A stretch of DNA of 64,000 bases from Deinococcus sp. LM3 (GTDB lineage: Bacteria; Deinococcota; Deinococci; Deinococcales; Deinococcaceae): the NCBI RefSeq assembly GCF_002017875.1, contig NZ_MUFV01000001.1, positions 1,561,001 to 1,625,000 on the forward strand, written 5' to 3'. Position numbers and translations under genes: made by a program. Position 1 is the stretch's first letter; the number at the start of each line of letters is the position of its first letter. The notes below the pieces were generated by a model. That model made no database searches and had not been told where the DNA came from. It was given only the letters and a program-made list of their open reading frames with translations. Positions 28,611 through 39,520 of this stretch are shown piece after piece.

Positions 28611-29063
28611 ATGCGTCTTCTGCCCCTGCTGACACTGACGGCCCTTCTCGCTTCCTGCGCTCCTGGCATGATCTCGACTGAACCACCGAAAGGCCCTATG
28701 GTCGAGGGAGAACGGTGGACGATCACCGGGCTGGATCAGAACAACAACAGACTGGAGGGCAACGTCGTGGTGCCCGCCAACCCGAGCTACGATGCGACCG
28801 ACCGGGAATGGTACTACCGCACTGCTGCCGCCCGCATCTACTTCACGGAAGGCACCAACGAATTCCAGGTCTGGGACACCCGCGACCCCTCCCGCCTGGT
28901 CATCTGCATCGTGCGCGCCCCCTACCGCTACGCCTCGCAGCAGAACACCTTCCCCGGGATCAGCCTGGCCGGTTCCATGGCCGACATCAACGCCGTCTTT
29001 GCCAAGCTGAGCGGCAGTGGCACCCGCCTGACCGGCGGTGACTGCACCGTCACGCGTCAGTAA
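28611..29063 (+). CDS. Hypothetical lipoprotein
   Basis: Protein of 150 aa with a lipoprotein signal peptide (MRLLPLLTLTALLASC, lipobox LLASC at 12-16). The mature part is polar and probably beta-rich (RWTITGLDQNNNRLEGNVVV). It contains two further Cys that could form a disulfide. It was not recognised as a family. A TAAAGT box lies about 12 nt before the ATG. A bidirectional terminator follows. Confidence 0.75.
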   Translation: MRLLPLLTLTALLASCAPGMISTEPPKGPMVEGERWTITGLDQNNNRLEGNVVVPANPSYDATDREWYYRTAAARIYFTEGTNEFQVWDTRDPSRLVICIVRAPYRYASQQNTFPGISLAGSMADINAVFAKLSGSGTRLTGGDCTVTRQ

Positions 29064-29077
29064 GCGGCAAGATCAAA

Positions 29078-29118
29078 GCGGCGGCTCCGTACCGATGGGA
29101 GCCGCCGCCTTCGTTTCT
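29078..29118. terminator. Bidirectional terminator between the lipoprotein and cyclophilin genes
   Basis: An exact 11-bp stem (29078-29088 with 29098-29108) and a 9-nt loop, with T-rich tails on both strands, lie between convergent genes. Confidence 0.75.
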
Positions 29119-29134
29119 TGGCTGTCTTGGCTGC

Positions 29135-29917
29135 TCAGCCCTTGGTCAGAATCCGCACGCTGAGGATCTCGTCGGCAGTGGCGCCCTCGATCTCGGCGTT
29201 GCTCTGGTCCATGGTGCGCGTCAGTTTCGGCAGGGTGTCGTCGCCGGTCACGACCTTCCCGAAGATGGTGTGTTTGCCGTTCAGGAACTCGGTCGGTTCG
29301 AAGGTGATGAAGAACTGGCTGCCGTTCGTGGCGGGGCCGCTGTTCGCCATGGCGAGAATGCCGCCGCTGTCGAAGGTGAGTTTCTGCCGGAACTCGTCCG
29401 CGAACTTGTAACCGGGGTCGCCGGTGCCCCACTCGGCCTTCTTGCTGTCGTCCACGCTCTTGGGGTCGCCGGTCTGCGCCATGAACCCGTCGATCACGCG
29501 GTGGAAGCGGATACCGTCGAAGTACAGGTTGCGGGCCAGGAACACGAAGTTGTTCACGGTGACCGGCGTCTCCTGCTCGTACAGGTCCACCAGGATCTGG
29601 CCCTTGCTGGTGTCGAGCAGCGCGTAGTAGTCCTTACCCTCGGTGAGGGCCATGTCCGGCTCGGCGTCGAATGTCCGCACGGGTTCCTTCGCCAGGGCCG
29701 GGACGACCGTGAACCCGGCGGGAACCCGGCCGGGCTCGGTGACGGCCGGGGCGGCGTCCGCCTTCGTGTCCGTGGCCGGCGTCTCGGTCGCCGGGGTGTC
29801 GGTGGGGGTGTCCGTCGCGGCCGTGTCCGTCTTCGTGTCGGTCGTGGTCGCGTCGTCCTTCTGCTGGCAGGCGGTCAGTGCGAGAAGCGCGGTCAGGATC
29901 AGGGCAGCGTGTTTCAT
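29135..29917 (-). CDS. Peptidylprolyl isomerase, cyclophilin type, lipoprotein
   Basis: Secreted folding factor of 260 aa. Its lipobox is LTAC (about 14-17). A Thr/Asp/Ala/Pro linker with degenerate repeats (TDTPTDTPATETPATDT) covers about 24-60, and a cyclophilin domain follows from about 95 to the end. FHRVIDGFMAQTGDP, GILAMANSGPATNGSQFF and HTIFGKVV are the active-site segments, with the catalytic Arg in FHRV. It probably assists proteins outside the inner membrane. A TACACT box and GGAGGG lie just upstream of the ATG at 29917. Confidence 0.92.
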   Translation of the reverse strand: MKHAALILTALLALTACQQKDDATTTDTKTDTAATDTPTDTPATETPATDTKADAAPAVTEPGRVPAGFTVVPALAKEPVRTFDAEPDMALTEGKDYYALLDTSKGQILVDLYEQETPVTVNNFVFLARNLYFDGIRFHRVIDGFMAQTGDPKSVDDSKKAEWGTGDPGYKFADEFRQKLTFDSGGILAMANSGPATNGSQFFITFEPTEFLNGKHTIFGKVVTGDDTLPKLTRTMDQSNAEIEGATADEILSVRILTKG

Positions 29918-30013
29918 CGTTCCCTCCAGTGTAGCGGCCCGGACGCGCCGCGCGTCACGCAGAAGGATGAGGTCGGGTCGCGGATGGCGCGGCCGCGCTA
30001 CACTGCCCTCTTG

Positions 30014-30631
30014 ATGATCGTGACCATTGACGGCGTGGCGGCCAGCGGAAAATCCAGCGTGTCCTCGGGGGTCGCGCAGGCGCTCGGGGTGCCCTACGTG
30101 AGCAGCGGCCTGCTGTACCGCGCCGCGACCCTGCTGGGCCTGGAGGCGGGCCTGGATCTGCACGCCGCCCCCCGGCTGCTGACCCTGCTGGGCGCGCACC
30201 CGGTCCGCCTGGAACCCCTGGCCGGCGGGAACCGCGTGTGGCAGGGCGACCGTGAACTCACCGACGACCTGCACTCGACCCGTGTGGACCGGGGGGTCAG
30301 TGTCGTGGCGGCCCTGCCGGAGGTGCGCGAGTGGGTGGACGCCCAGCTGCGCGCCCTGCCCGAACCCTTCGTGGCCGAGGGCCGCGACATGGGCACCAAC
30401 GTGTTCCCGCACGCCAGCCACAAGTTCTACCTGACGGCCAGCGCCCGCATCCGCGCCGAGCGCCGCGCCCGCGAACGCCCGGAGGACGTGCCGGCCATCG
30501 AGGCGGCCCTGCAACGCCGCGACGAACTCGACACCGTGCAGAGCGCCCCCGCCCCCGACGCGCTGGTGATCGATACCGGCCCGCTGGACCTGCAGGGCGT
30601 GATCGACACCATCCTGACCCGCCTGCGCTGA
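30014..30631 (+). CDS. cmk: Cytidylate kinase
   Basis: Phosphorylates CMP/dCMP with ATP, 205 aa. The P-loop GVAASGKSS lies at about 7-15, the CMP-binding segment VSSGLLYRAA at about 28-37, and the Arg-containing EGRDMGTNVFPHA at about 121-133, with the lid Arg cluster ARIRAERRARE near 144-154. The usual NMP-binding insert is short compared with the E. coli enzyme (227 aa). The ATG follows a TACACT box (29999-30004) by 9 nt. It is divergent from the cyclophilin gene. Confidence 0.9.
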   Translation: MIVTIDGVAASGKSSVSSGVAQALGVPYVSSGLLYRAATLLGLEAGLDLHAAPRLLTLLGAHPVRLEPLAGGNRVWQGDRELTDDLHSTRVDRGVSVVAALPEVREWVDAQLRALPEPFVAEGRDMGTNVFPHASHKFYLTASARIRAERRARERPEDVPAIEAALQRRDELDTVQSAPAPDALVIDTGPLDLQGVIDTILTRLR

Positions 30632-30641
30632 CCCGAATGGA

Positions 30642-30672
30642 AAACGCCGCCCCGCAGATTGGGGCGGCGTTT
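30642..30672. terminator. Bidirectional terminator between cmk and the subtilase gene
   Basis: AAACGCCGCCCC (30642-30653) pairs exactly with GGGGCGGCGTTT (30661-30672) across a 7-nt loop. The A/T ends serve both strands of this convergent gap. Confidence 0.8.
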
Positions 30673-30696
30673 CGCTGCGCTCAGGTGGTCAGGCGC

Positions 30697-33315
<2,619 letters not shown>

Positions 33316-33331
33316 AGTGTTCTCCTCGGGT

Positions 33332-34075
33332 TCAGCGGCGGCTGAGCAGCAGCTCGTAGGTGTTGGTGGCCAGATCGTCGGTGGCAGCGGAATCGTTGTG
33401 GATCTTGAAGCTGGTCAGCACGACCGTGTAGGTGCCGTCGGCCGGCACGTTGAAGCGGATCTCGGACTCCATGGCGCTGCCGCCGTCGTCATCCTTCTCC
33501 AGCACCGTCTTGCCGTCGGGCATCAGGATCATCACGTAGGGGTCCAGGGTGCTGTTGGCATCCACGCTGCCGGTCTTGACCGTCAGTTTCAGCGGGTCGC
33601 CAGTCTTGGCCGTGAACTTGAAGTAGTCGTAATCCCGACCCTGCGCCGCGACCGCGCCCTTGACGGGCGTACCGACCGTGAGGGCCGTGGCGGCCGCCAT
33701 GCTGTCGTTGGGTTCGTTGCGGTCGGCGATGGCGACGGTCACGGCGGCGCTGGCCTGCCCCACGTTGGCGCTGTAGTCGTAGGCCTTGACGCTGAGGGTG
33801 TGGGCGCCGTTGTCCGCGAAGGTGTAGGTCTTGCTGGCGGTGTAGGGCGAGGTGGTATCGGTGGAGACCAGGGCGCCGTTGTCGTAGAACTCGACCTTGC
33901 TGATGCCGTTGGCGTCGCTGGCAGTGGCAGTCATGTTCACGGTGCCGGCCGCGACCAGCGTCGTGGGTGTCACGGTCAGGGTGGCGGTGGGGGCGGTCAT
34001 GTCGATGGGGCCGACGCCGCAGGACATCAGCGTGCCGGTCAGAGCGAGGAGTGAAAAGGCACCGATTCGCTTCAT
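33332..34075 (-). CDS. Lipoprotein with Ig-like and PPC domains
   Basis: Surface lipoprotein of 247 aa. The lipobox is LMSC (about 16-19). An Ig/Big-like domain (APTATLTVTPTTLVAAG and YDNGALVSTDTTSPY, about 27-115) is followed by a pre-peptidase C-terminal (PPC) domain from about 120, with NEPNDSMAAATALTVG and YDYFKFTAKTG. PPC domains normally sit at the end of secreted peptidases, and here the unit is a separate protein encoded just ahead of a subtilase. It may help localise or process that enzyme. The Met at 34075 starts the signal peptide. Confidence 0.85.
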   Translation of the reverse strand: MKRIGAFSLLALTGTLMSCGVGPIDMTAPTATLTVTPTTLVAAGTVNMTATASDANGISKVEFYDNGALVSTDTTSPYTASKTYTFADNGAHTLSVKAYDYSANVGQASAAVTVAIADRNEPNDSMAAATALTVGTPVKGAVAAQGRDYDYFKFTAKTGDPLKLTVKTGSVDANSTLDPYVMILMPDGKTVLEKDDDGGSAMESEIRFNVPADGTYTVVLTSFKIHNDSAATDDLATNTYELLLSRR

Positions 34076-34161
34076 GTGAACTCCTTGATACCTGTGTGGG
34101 CACGCGCGCCTGAAAGAAGGCGAACAGCGGAGCGGGTCCGGCGAACATGACCGCAGAGGCA

Positions 34162-34229
34162 CCTGATTTGAAATCAGGGTTTGTGTTGCTATGGAAAACA
34201 AATATAACGCTCATGGACCGGTATCACAA
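34162..34229 (-). promoter_or_regulatory. Promoter and palindrome upstream of the PPC lipoprotein-subtilase operon
   Basis: On the minus strand TTGTGA (34229-34224) and TATATT (34206-34201) are 17 bp apart. About 20 bp downstream, CCTGATTT-G-AAATCAGG (34162-34178) is a perfect palindrome in the early 5' leader, well placed for a repressor. The leader to the start codon is about 120 nt, unusually long for this window. Confidence 0.65.
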
Positions 34230-34331
34230 GGCCATTTCAGACGTTTCTCAGTTGAAACTAAGGTCAGTTGCGGCTGTCTGTTGCGGCATGGTCGCACCCG
34301 GCGTGCCGGGCTTTCGGGTACCCTGAAGGTC

Positions 34332-34877
34332 ATGCGTTCCGTCCTGCCTGCCCTGCTGCTTCTGAGTGTCGTCCTGGTCGCCTGCCGCCCGCAGGAGGTC
34401 CGCGCGCCGGACGCCTACCCGCTGGCCGGGGCCGTGTCTGGCCGCTGGGGCGACAGCCCGCGCCTGCGGCTGGCGCTGGTCGGGACGGGCATTCCGGGTG
34501 CGGTCAAGAACGACAGTGCGATCGGGCAGAACCTCGTGAGCAGTGGCCTGAACAGCTGGGAGTTCGGCTTCGACCTGCCGGCCCCCGGCGTGTTCAACGT
34601 GGCGGGCGTGTATCAGGTTGTGGCGTTCGACGACGCGAACAACAACGCCCGGTACGACCTGGGTGAGACGGTCGCCCGCAACCGCAAGTGGCTGGTGGTC
34701 AGTCCGGCCGATGCTAACATTCCGGAAGTGACCCTCCCCGAGCTGCTGGGTGGAGGCGAGGTCCTGCCCGCCATGAGGGTCCGTAGCGGCTGGAACGTGT
34801 ACGACCAGTCACGGCCGCTGGGGAACGCGAACCCCGCGCCGTTCACCACCCTGAGTTCCTACGATCTGAGCCGCTGA
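34332..34877 (+). CDS. Hypothetical lipoprotein
   Basis: Protein of 181 aa with a signal peptide and lipobox (LLLLSVVLVAC, Cys at about 18). The mature part contains YQVVAFDDANNNARYDLGE, similar to calcium-type or SdrD B-like surface domains, but the family was not identified. A TACCCT box (34319-34324) lies 7 nt before the ATG. It is divergent from the PPC-subtilase operon and separated from the next gene by about 100 bp. Confidence 0.78.
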   Translation: MRSVLPALLLLSVVLVACRPQEVRAPDAYPLAGAVSGRWGDSPRLRLALVGTGIPGAVKNDSAIGQNLVSSGLNSWEFGFDLPAPGVFNVAGVYQVVAFDDANNNARYDLGETVARNRKWLVVSPADANIPEVTLPELLGGGEVLPAMRVRSGWNVYDQSRPLGNANPAPFTTLSSYDLSR

Positions 34878-34974
34878 AGCCGGGCGCCCATGAGGGGCGA
34901 CTGGGGAAAACCTGAAGGGGACAAGGTCGGCTCAGCCGCAGTCTGCGCTGTCCGATGGTTCTACGTTCAGGGGT

Positions 34975-35982
34975 ATGAACCTGCCGCGCCGCTTCCCGCT
35001 GACCCTGCTGCCCGCGTTGCTGCTGCCCGCCCTGACCCTGGCCTCCGCGCAGTCCGCTGCGGCGCTGGCCCGCGTGGACGCCGCGCAGATGAGCATCCCG
35101 GCGGCCCGGCAGACTTTCCAGAAGGGCGGGTATCCGGGCAGCGCGCTGACCGTGCGGCAGACCCTGGCGGCGGGCAGTAACTACACCCGGCAGGTCGTGA
35201 GTTACCAGTCCGAGGGACTGCGCATCAACGCGTTGCTGACCGTCCCGCGCGGCACGCCTCCGAAGGGTGGCTGGCCCGCCATCGTGTTCAACCACGGGTA
35301 CGTGCCCCCGAAGGTGTACCGCACGACTGAACGGTACGTGGCTTACCAGGACGCCTTCGCACGAGCCGGGTTCGTCACCCTGAAAAGCGATTACCGGGGG
35401 CACGGCAGCTCGCAGGGCGAGGCGCTCGGCGGGTACTACGCACCGGGCTACACCACGGACGTGATGAACGCCCTGGGCAGCCTCAAGCGTGACCCGCGCG
35501 TGAACGCCGCCCGGATCGGTATGTGGGGCCACTCCATGGGCGGGTTCCTGAGCCTGCGGGCCATGGCCATCGACCCCAGCGTGAAAGCGGGCGTGATCTG
35601 GGCCGGGGTGGTGGGCGACTACGATCAGCTCATGAACAGCTGGACGCGCCGCGCGCCCGTCCCGGCCAGCATTCCCAGCGCCGTGCTGAACCTGCGCAAG
35701 CGGGCCGTCGAGAAGTACGGCGCGCCCCGCGAGAACCCCACCTTCTGGAACAAACTCAGCGCGAACACGTACCTGCGCGACCTGGGCGGCCCGGTGCAGC
35801 TGCACATCGGCACGAACGACGAGGACGTGCCCGTCGCGTTCCACACGACCCTGGCCGGGCAACTGCGCCCGCTGGGGAAACTGGGCGGCAACTACGTGTA
35901 CCCCGGTGACAACCACAACCTGTCCCTCAACCTGCGCACGGCGCTGAACCGCAGCGTGCAGTTCTTCCGGGAGCGGCTGTAA
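34975..35982 (+). CDS. Secreted alpha/beta hydrolase (S9-like), first tandem copy
   Basis: Serine hydrolase of 335 aa with a Sec-type signal peptide (about 1-26, cleavage near ASAQS). The oxyanion region is VFNHGYVPP, the nucleophile elbow GMWGHSMGGFLSL (GxSxG), and the catalytic acid and His are probably in GTNDEDVP and GDNHNLSLN. This order matches prolyl-oligopeptidase or dienelactone-hydrolase-like esterases. It is followed after 4 bp by a paralogue with stretches of identical sequence, a sign of duplication. The substrate is unknown. Confidence 0.88.
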   Translation: MNLPRRFPLTLLPALLLPALTLASAQSAAALARVDAAQMSIPAARQTFQKGGYPGSALTVRQTLAAGSNYTRQVVSYQSEGLRINALLTVPRGTPPKGGWPAIVFNHGYVPPKVYRTTERYVAYQDAFARAGFVTLKSDYRGHGSSQGEALGGYYAPGYTTDVMNALGSLKRDPRVNAARIGMWGHSMGGFLSLRAMAIDPSVKAGVIWAGVVGDYDQLMNSWTRRAPVPASIPSAVLNLRKRAVEKYGAPRENPTFWNKLSANTYLRDLGGPVQLHIGTNDEDVPVAFHTTLAGQLRPLGKLGGNYVYPGDNHNLSLNLRTALNRSVQFFRERL

Positions 35983-35986
35983 CGCC

Positions 35987-37033
35987 ATGCGCCGCCTGAT
36001 CAACCTCGTGCTGTTCGCGCTGATCCTGGGGGCGGCGTTCGTGGCGGTCACGCAGCCGGAATCTCTGCCGTTCCGCCTGCCCTGGAACCCGCCGGTCACG
36101 GTCACGCCCGCCGCGCCCGGCGAGGCGGCCCCAGACAGTGACCGCCCCCTGCAGGACCTGAGCGACACGGCCCTGAAAACTGCCGTGGCCCGCAACCCCA
36201 TCAGCATCCAGGCCCTCAAGGCCCGCGAGTACCCCGGCAGCGCCCTGACCGTGCGGCAGACCCTGGCGGCAGGCAGCAACTACACCCGGCAGGTCGTCAG
36301 TTACCAGTCCGAGGGACTGCGGATCAATGCGCTGCTGACCGTCCCACGCGGCACGCCCCCGCAGGGCGGCTGGCCGGTCATCGTGTTCAACCACGGGTAC
36401 ATCCCGCCCGCCGAGTACCGCACCACCGAACGCTACGTCGCGTACCAGGACGCGTTTGCCCGCGCGGGCTTCGTCACCCTGAAAAGCGACTACCGGGGGC
36501 ACGGCAGCAGCGAGGGAGAGGCGCGCGGCGGCTACAACGACCCCGGCTACACCGTGGACGTCCTGAACGCCGCCGCCAGCCTGAAACGCGACCCGCGCGT
36601 GAACCCCGACCGACTGGGCCTGTGGGGCCACTCCATGGGCGGGCAGCTGAGCCTGAAAGCCATGATCGTCGATCCCAGCCTGAAAGCCGCGTCCCTGTGG
36701 GCGGGCGTGATCGCCAGTTACGACGTGCTGTCCACCGACTGGAACCCGCCCCCCGGCGAGCCGCGCACCCTGGACGCCCTGAACCGCCGCTACCTGCGCC
36801 TCCTGAGCCCCAACGCGTACCTGCGGGAACTGAACGGCCGGCCCATCCAGCTGCACCACGGCACGAACGACGCCGACGTGCCGTACTCGTTCCAGAAGAA
36901 CCTCGCGGACGACCTGAGAAACGCCGGGCAGGGCGTCGAGGCGTACCGCTACGAGGGCGACGACCACAACCTGTCCCGCAACCTCCGCACCGCGCTGAAC
37001 CGCAGCGTGCAGTTCTTCAAGGAGAACCTGTAA
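35987..37033 (+). CDS. Membrane-anchored alpha/beta hydrolase, second tandem copy
   Basis: Paralogue of 348 aa. The N-terminus differs from the first copy: a transmembrane or signal anchor (LINLVLFALILGAAFVAV) and a Pro-rich linker. From about residue 79 the two proteins are very similar, including YPGSALTVRQTLAAGSNYT and LKSDYRGHGSS. The elbow GLWGHSMGGQLSL, the acid GTNDADVP and the His GDDHNLSRN are intact. The two genes are almost certainly cotranscribed. One enzyme may be released and the other retained at the membrane. Confidence 0.88.
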   Translation: MRRLINLVLFALILGAAFVAVTQPESLPFRLPWNPPVTVTPAAPGEAAPDSDRPLQDLSDTALKTAVARNPISIQALKAREYPGSALTVRQTLAAGSNYTRQVVSYQSEGLRINALLTVPRGTPPQGGWPVIVFNHGYIPPAEYRTTERYVAYQDAFARAGFVTLKSDYRGHGSSEGEARGGYNDPGYTVDVLNAAASLKRDPRVNPDRLGLWGHSMGGQLSLKAMIVDPSLKAASLWAGVIASYDVLSTDWNPPPGEPRTLDALNRRYLRLLSPNAYLRELNGRPIQLHHGTNDADVPYSFQKNLADDLRNAGQGVEAYRYEGDDHNLSRNLRTALNRSVQFFKENL

Positions 37034-37048
37034 TCCGGACGCCGCCCG

Positions 37049-37654
37049 TCACTCCACCCAGGTCACCTTGTCCGCCAGCGGGGCACGGGTCGCAGTCGGC
37101 AACTCGGCGGCCGGGTAGCCCAGCACCAGCAGGCCCATCAGCTTCGGGGCGCCCAGCGCCTGCGCCGCCACCGGACTGACCATCACCGGACCGCTCACCC
37201 ACTTCCCGACCAGCCCGAACGCCGTCGCTGCCAGCCACATGTTCTGCGCCGCGCACGCCAGGGCCGCCTGCTCCTCCCACTCGGGCATCTTCGGTTTCTC
37301 GGGCATGTGCAGTTCCAGGCTGATCCACAGTGGCGCCCGCCAAGCCCGCGCCCGCTGCGCCTCCAGCGCCGCCCCCTCCTCCCGGTCCGGCGCGCTGCCC
37401 GCCGCGTACGCCTGCGCGAACACCTCCGCCAGCCTCGCGCGGCCCTCACCCGTGAACACCGTGAACCGCCACGGCTCGGTGCGCCCATGATTCGGCGCCC
37501 AGATGCCCGCCTCCAGAATGGCCTCGGTCACCTCACGCGGCACCGCGTCGGGCCTCAGCAGACCAATATCCACCGTCCGGCGCGCACGGATCACATCCAG
37601 CACGGTCAGGGCAGCAGCAGGGAAGGGGGCAGGGTCAGCAGTCACGGCGTTCAT
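37049..37654 (-). CDS. Nitroreductase family protein
   Basis: FMN-dependent oxidoreductase of 201 aa. VIRARRTVDIG near the N-terminus, AGIWAPNHGRTEPWRF (about 54-69) and the later LACAAQNMWLAATAFGLVGKW are the FMN-binding landmarks of the NfsB/YdjA-like group; the arrangement is closest to the short YdjA type. Electrons would come from NAD(P)H. It converges with the second hydrolase gene, with 15 bp between the stops, and starts at the Met at 37654. Confidence 0.88.
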   Translation of the reverse strand: MNAVTADPAPFPAAALTVLDVIRARRTVDIGLLRPDAVPREVTEAILEAGIWAPNHGRTEPWRFTVFTGEGRARLAEVFAQAYAAGSAPDREEGAALEAQRARAWRAPLWISLELHMPEKPKMPEWEEQAALACAAQNMWLAATAFGLVGKWVSGPVMVSPVAAQALGAPKLMGLLVLGYPAAELPTATRAPLADKVTWVE

Positions 37655-37686
37655 GCCCGCATGATGCCGCACCCCGCACCGCACGC

Positions 37687-38271
37687 CTACCGTCCCAGTT
37701 TGGCGTGCAGCCGACCGTTCAGACCGTACTCCCACCACGCGAACACCAGGGCTGCCGTGCCCACGAACAGCGGCAGGACCAGCTCCGGCCGCGACGAGTT
37801 CACACCCTGAACTGCCGCCAGCATCACGGCATTCACAAACACCAGCGCCGACGATCCCCTGAGCGCCAGCCTCTCCGGCGGCAACCGCCGCGCCAACCAC
37901 CACAACCACCCGCTACCACCCAGGCCCAGCAGCGGCAGCAACAGCGCCCACGCCCCCACCGCCGGATTCAGCACCGACACCGCCAGCGCCCCCAGCACGC
38001 CCATCAGCAGCGGAACCCACACGGCCCGCGCCGACCACGCCCGCGAACGCGCCGCCAGCACCTTTGCCTCGAACTCCGTCAGGTACCGCTCCCGCAACTC
38101 CGCGTTCAGGCGCGCCGGATCACCCAGCGCCCCCAGCACCGCCCCCACCGGCTCACCCGCCTCCAGCATGTCCTGCGCGTGCCCCAGGTACTCGGCCCGC
38201 AGCCGCGCCGCAACCTCCGGTGCCAGCCCCGACAAAGCCACGGTCAGCCATGCCTGCACCGACGTCACCAT
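37687..38271 (-). CDS. HAAS-like domain membrane protein, fifth gene of the PadR array
   Basis: Protein of 194 aa. The N-terminal 70 residues (VQAWLTVALSGLAPEVAARL, EYLGHAQDMLEAGEPVGAVLGALGDP) match the helical pattern of HAAS/DUF1700-type domains, which commonly accompany PadR regulators. Four hydrophobic helices follow between about 85 and 185. The start overlaps the end of the preceding gene by 7 nt. It ends the array, 33 bp upstream of the nitroreductase start. It shares the helical head but not its membrane part with its four paralogues. Confidence 0.75.
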   Translation of the reverse strand: MVTSVQAWLTVALSGLAPEVAARLRAEYLGHAQDMLEAGEPVGAVLGALGDPARLNAELRERYLTEFEAKVLAARSRAWSARAVWVPLLMGVLGALAVSVLNPAVGAWALLLPLLGLGGSGWLWWLARRLPPERLALRGSSALVFVNAVMLAAVQGVNSSRPELVLPLFVGTAALVFAWWEYGLNGRLHAKLGR

Positions 38272-38948
38272 GCGCCGCGCCACGCCTTCCCGGCCAGAGT
38301 CAGCGCCTCACGCGGGCGCGTCAGGTAGGCCGCCACGAGCGCACTGCCCAGTGCTGCCGCCAGCAGGCCCGGTTCCGTCACCACACTCGGCGCGAACACC
38401 GGCAGACTCAGCGCGAATCCCAGCGGCGCGATCAGCGTGCCGTACACGCGGCGCAGTACTGCCGCCGACCGCACGGGCCGACGCAGGATCACCCGCTGCG
38501 CGAACTCCAGCAGCGCCAGTTCCAGCGTCAGCAGGATCGGCACGGCCCACGTGAATTCCCGCGAACCGATCAGCGCGGGCAGGCCCGGCCAGCCGCAGAC
38601 CAGCCACGTCAGCAGGCCCACCACCACCACGCAGCCCAGCGCACTCTGCCAGAGCGGCGCGGGTACCGTGGCTCCCCCGGCCAGCAGGCGACGCAACTGC
38701 CCGTCCCGCTCCAGCCACGCCACGTCCGCCCGCGTGAAGAACTGCGCCTTCAGCGCCGCCCGCACCTCGGCCGCCGGACCCAGCGCCGCCAGCGCCTCCC
38801 GAAGCTCCAGGCCATCACGCGCCCCCACGGCCTCCAGCACATGCCCGGTCAGGTCCGCCCGGATACGCGCCGCCGAATCCTCCGGGAACGGCGCCGTCAC
38901 CTCATCCAGGTAGGCGGCGAGCTCCGCGTTCAGATCAGCTGGAGTCAC
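38265..38948 (-). CDS. HAAS-like domain membrane protein, fourth gene of the PadR array
   Basis: Protein of 227 aa and the most divergent head of the set: LNAELAAYLDEVTAPFPEDS, then HVLEAVGARDGLELREALAALGP, which still keeps the repeated pattern ending in LGxP/A. Helices lie at about 108-128, 138-155 and 175-215. The GTG start at 38948 overlaps the preceding stop (GTGA). The function is unknown; by family it would transmit a membrane or envelope state, but no enzymatic motif is present. Confidence 0.75.
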   Translation of the reverse strand: MTPADLNAELAAYLDEVTAPFPEDSAARIRADLTGHVLEAVGARDGLELREALAALGPAAEVRAALKAQFFTRADVAWLERDGQLRRLLAGGATVPAPLWQSALGCVVVVGLLTWLVCGWPGLPALIGSREFTWAVPILLTLELALLEFAQRVILRRPVRSAAVLRRVYGTLIAPLGFALSLPVFAPSVVTEPGLLAAALGSALVAAYLTRPREALTLAGKAWRGAW

Positions 38949-39520
38949 GCCCGGCCCCCGAGGGTCAGGGTGCGGCGCATCCGGCGGGCCTGTTGCATGG
39001 TGCCGACCAGCCATACCACCCATAGGACTGGCAGGAGCCACAGGATGGCCCCTAAGGAGGGCGGATCACCCAGCCACGCCTGCACGCTCCAGCCCAGCCA
39101 CAAGGTGAAGTTGAAGACCCACGGTCCGGCCGTGGCCAGCAGGAGGTTCCTGACTGGCCGTGGTTCGCTTCGTACGATGACCCACGCCAGGCAGGCCAGC
39201 ACGAGGGCGGTGGCCGCTGCAACAGCTTCGACAGCCTGTTCAAACCACAGCGCGGACAGTCCGTACCCCGCCACCAGCAGCAGCATGAACCACCACACCT
39301 TCGGACCCTGCGCGTTGCTCAATTCCTGATCTGTGGCGTACGCGCGCCGCAGCGCCCGATTCACCTGCGCGGGATCGCCCAGGGTGGCGACAGCTTCTGC
39401 TTCGGTCAGTTCGTCCGTCATGGCATCCTGCACATGGGCGCGGTACTCGGCGTTCATGCGCTCCTGTGCGGCGGGGGCGAGGTCACGCAGGGCGACGTTC
39501 AGCCAGTCGTGCAGGGTCAT
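38945..39520 (-). CDS. HAAS-like domain membrane protein, third gene of the PadR array
   Basis: Protein of 191 aa beginning TLHDWLNVALRDLAPAAQER, followed by HVQDAMTDELTEAEAVATLG. The first 60 residues are nearly identical to those of the gene upstream, while the membrane parts differ. Four hydrophobic helices lie between about 75 and 175. The ATG at 39520 overlaps the preceding stop (ATGA). The strong head conservation points to a recent duplication and a shared partner. Confidence 0.78.
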   Translation of the reverse strand: MTLHDWLNVALRDLAPAAQERMNAEYRAHVQDAMTDELTEAEAVATLGDPAQVNRALRRAYATDQELSNAQGPKVWWFMLLLVAGYGLSALWFEQAVEAVAAATALVLACLAWVIVRSEPRPVRNLLLATAGPWVFNFTLWLGWSVQAWLGDPPSLGAILWLLPVLWVVWLVGTMQQARRMRRTLTLGGRA

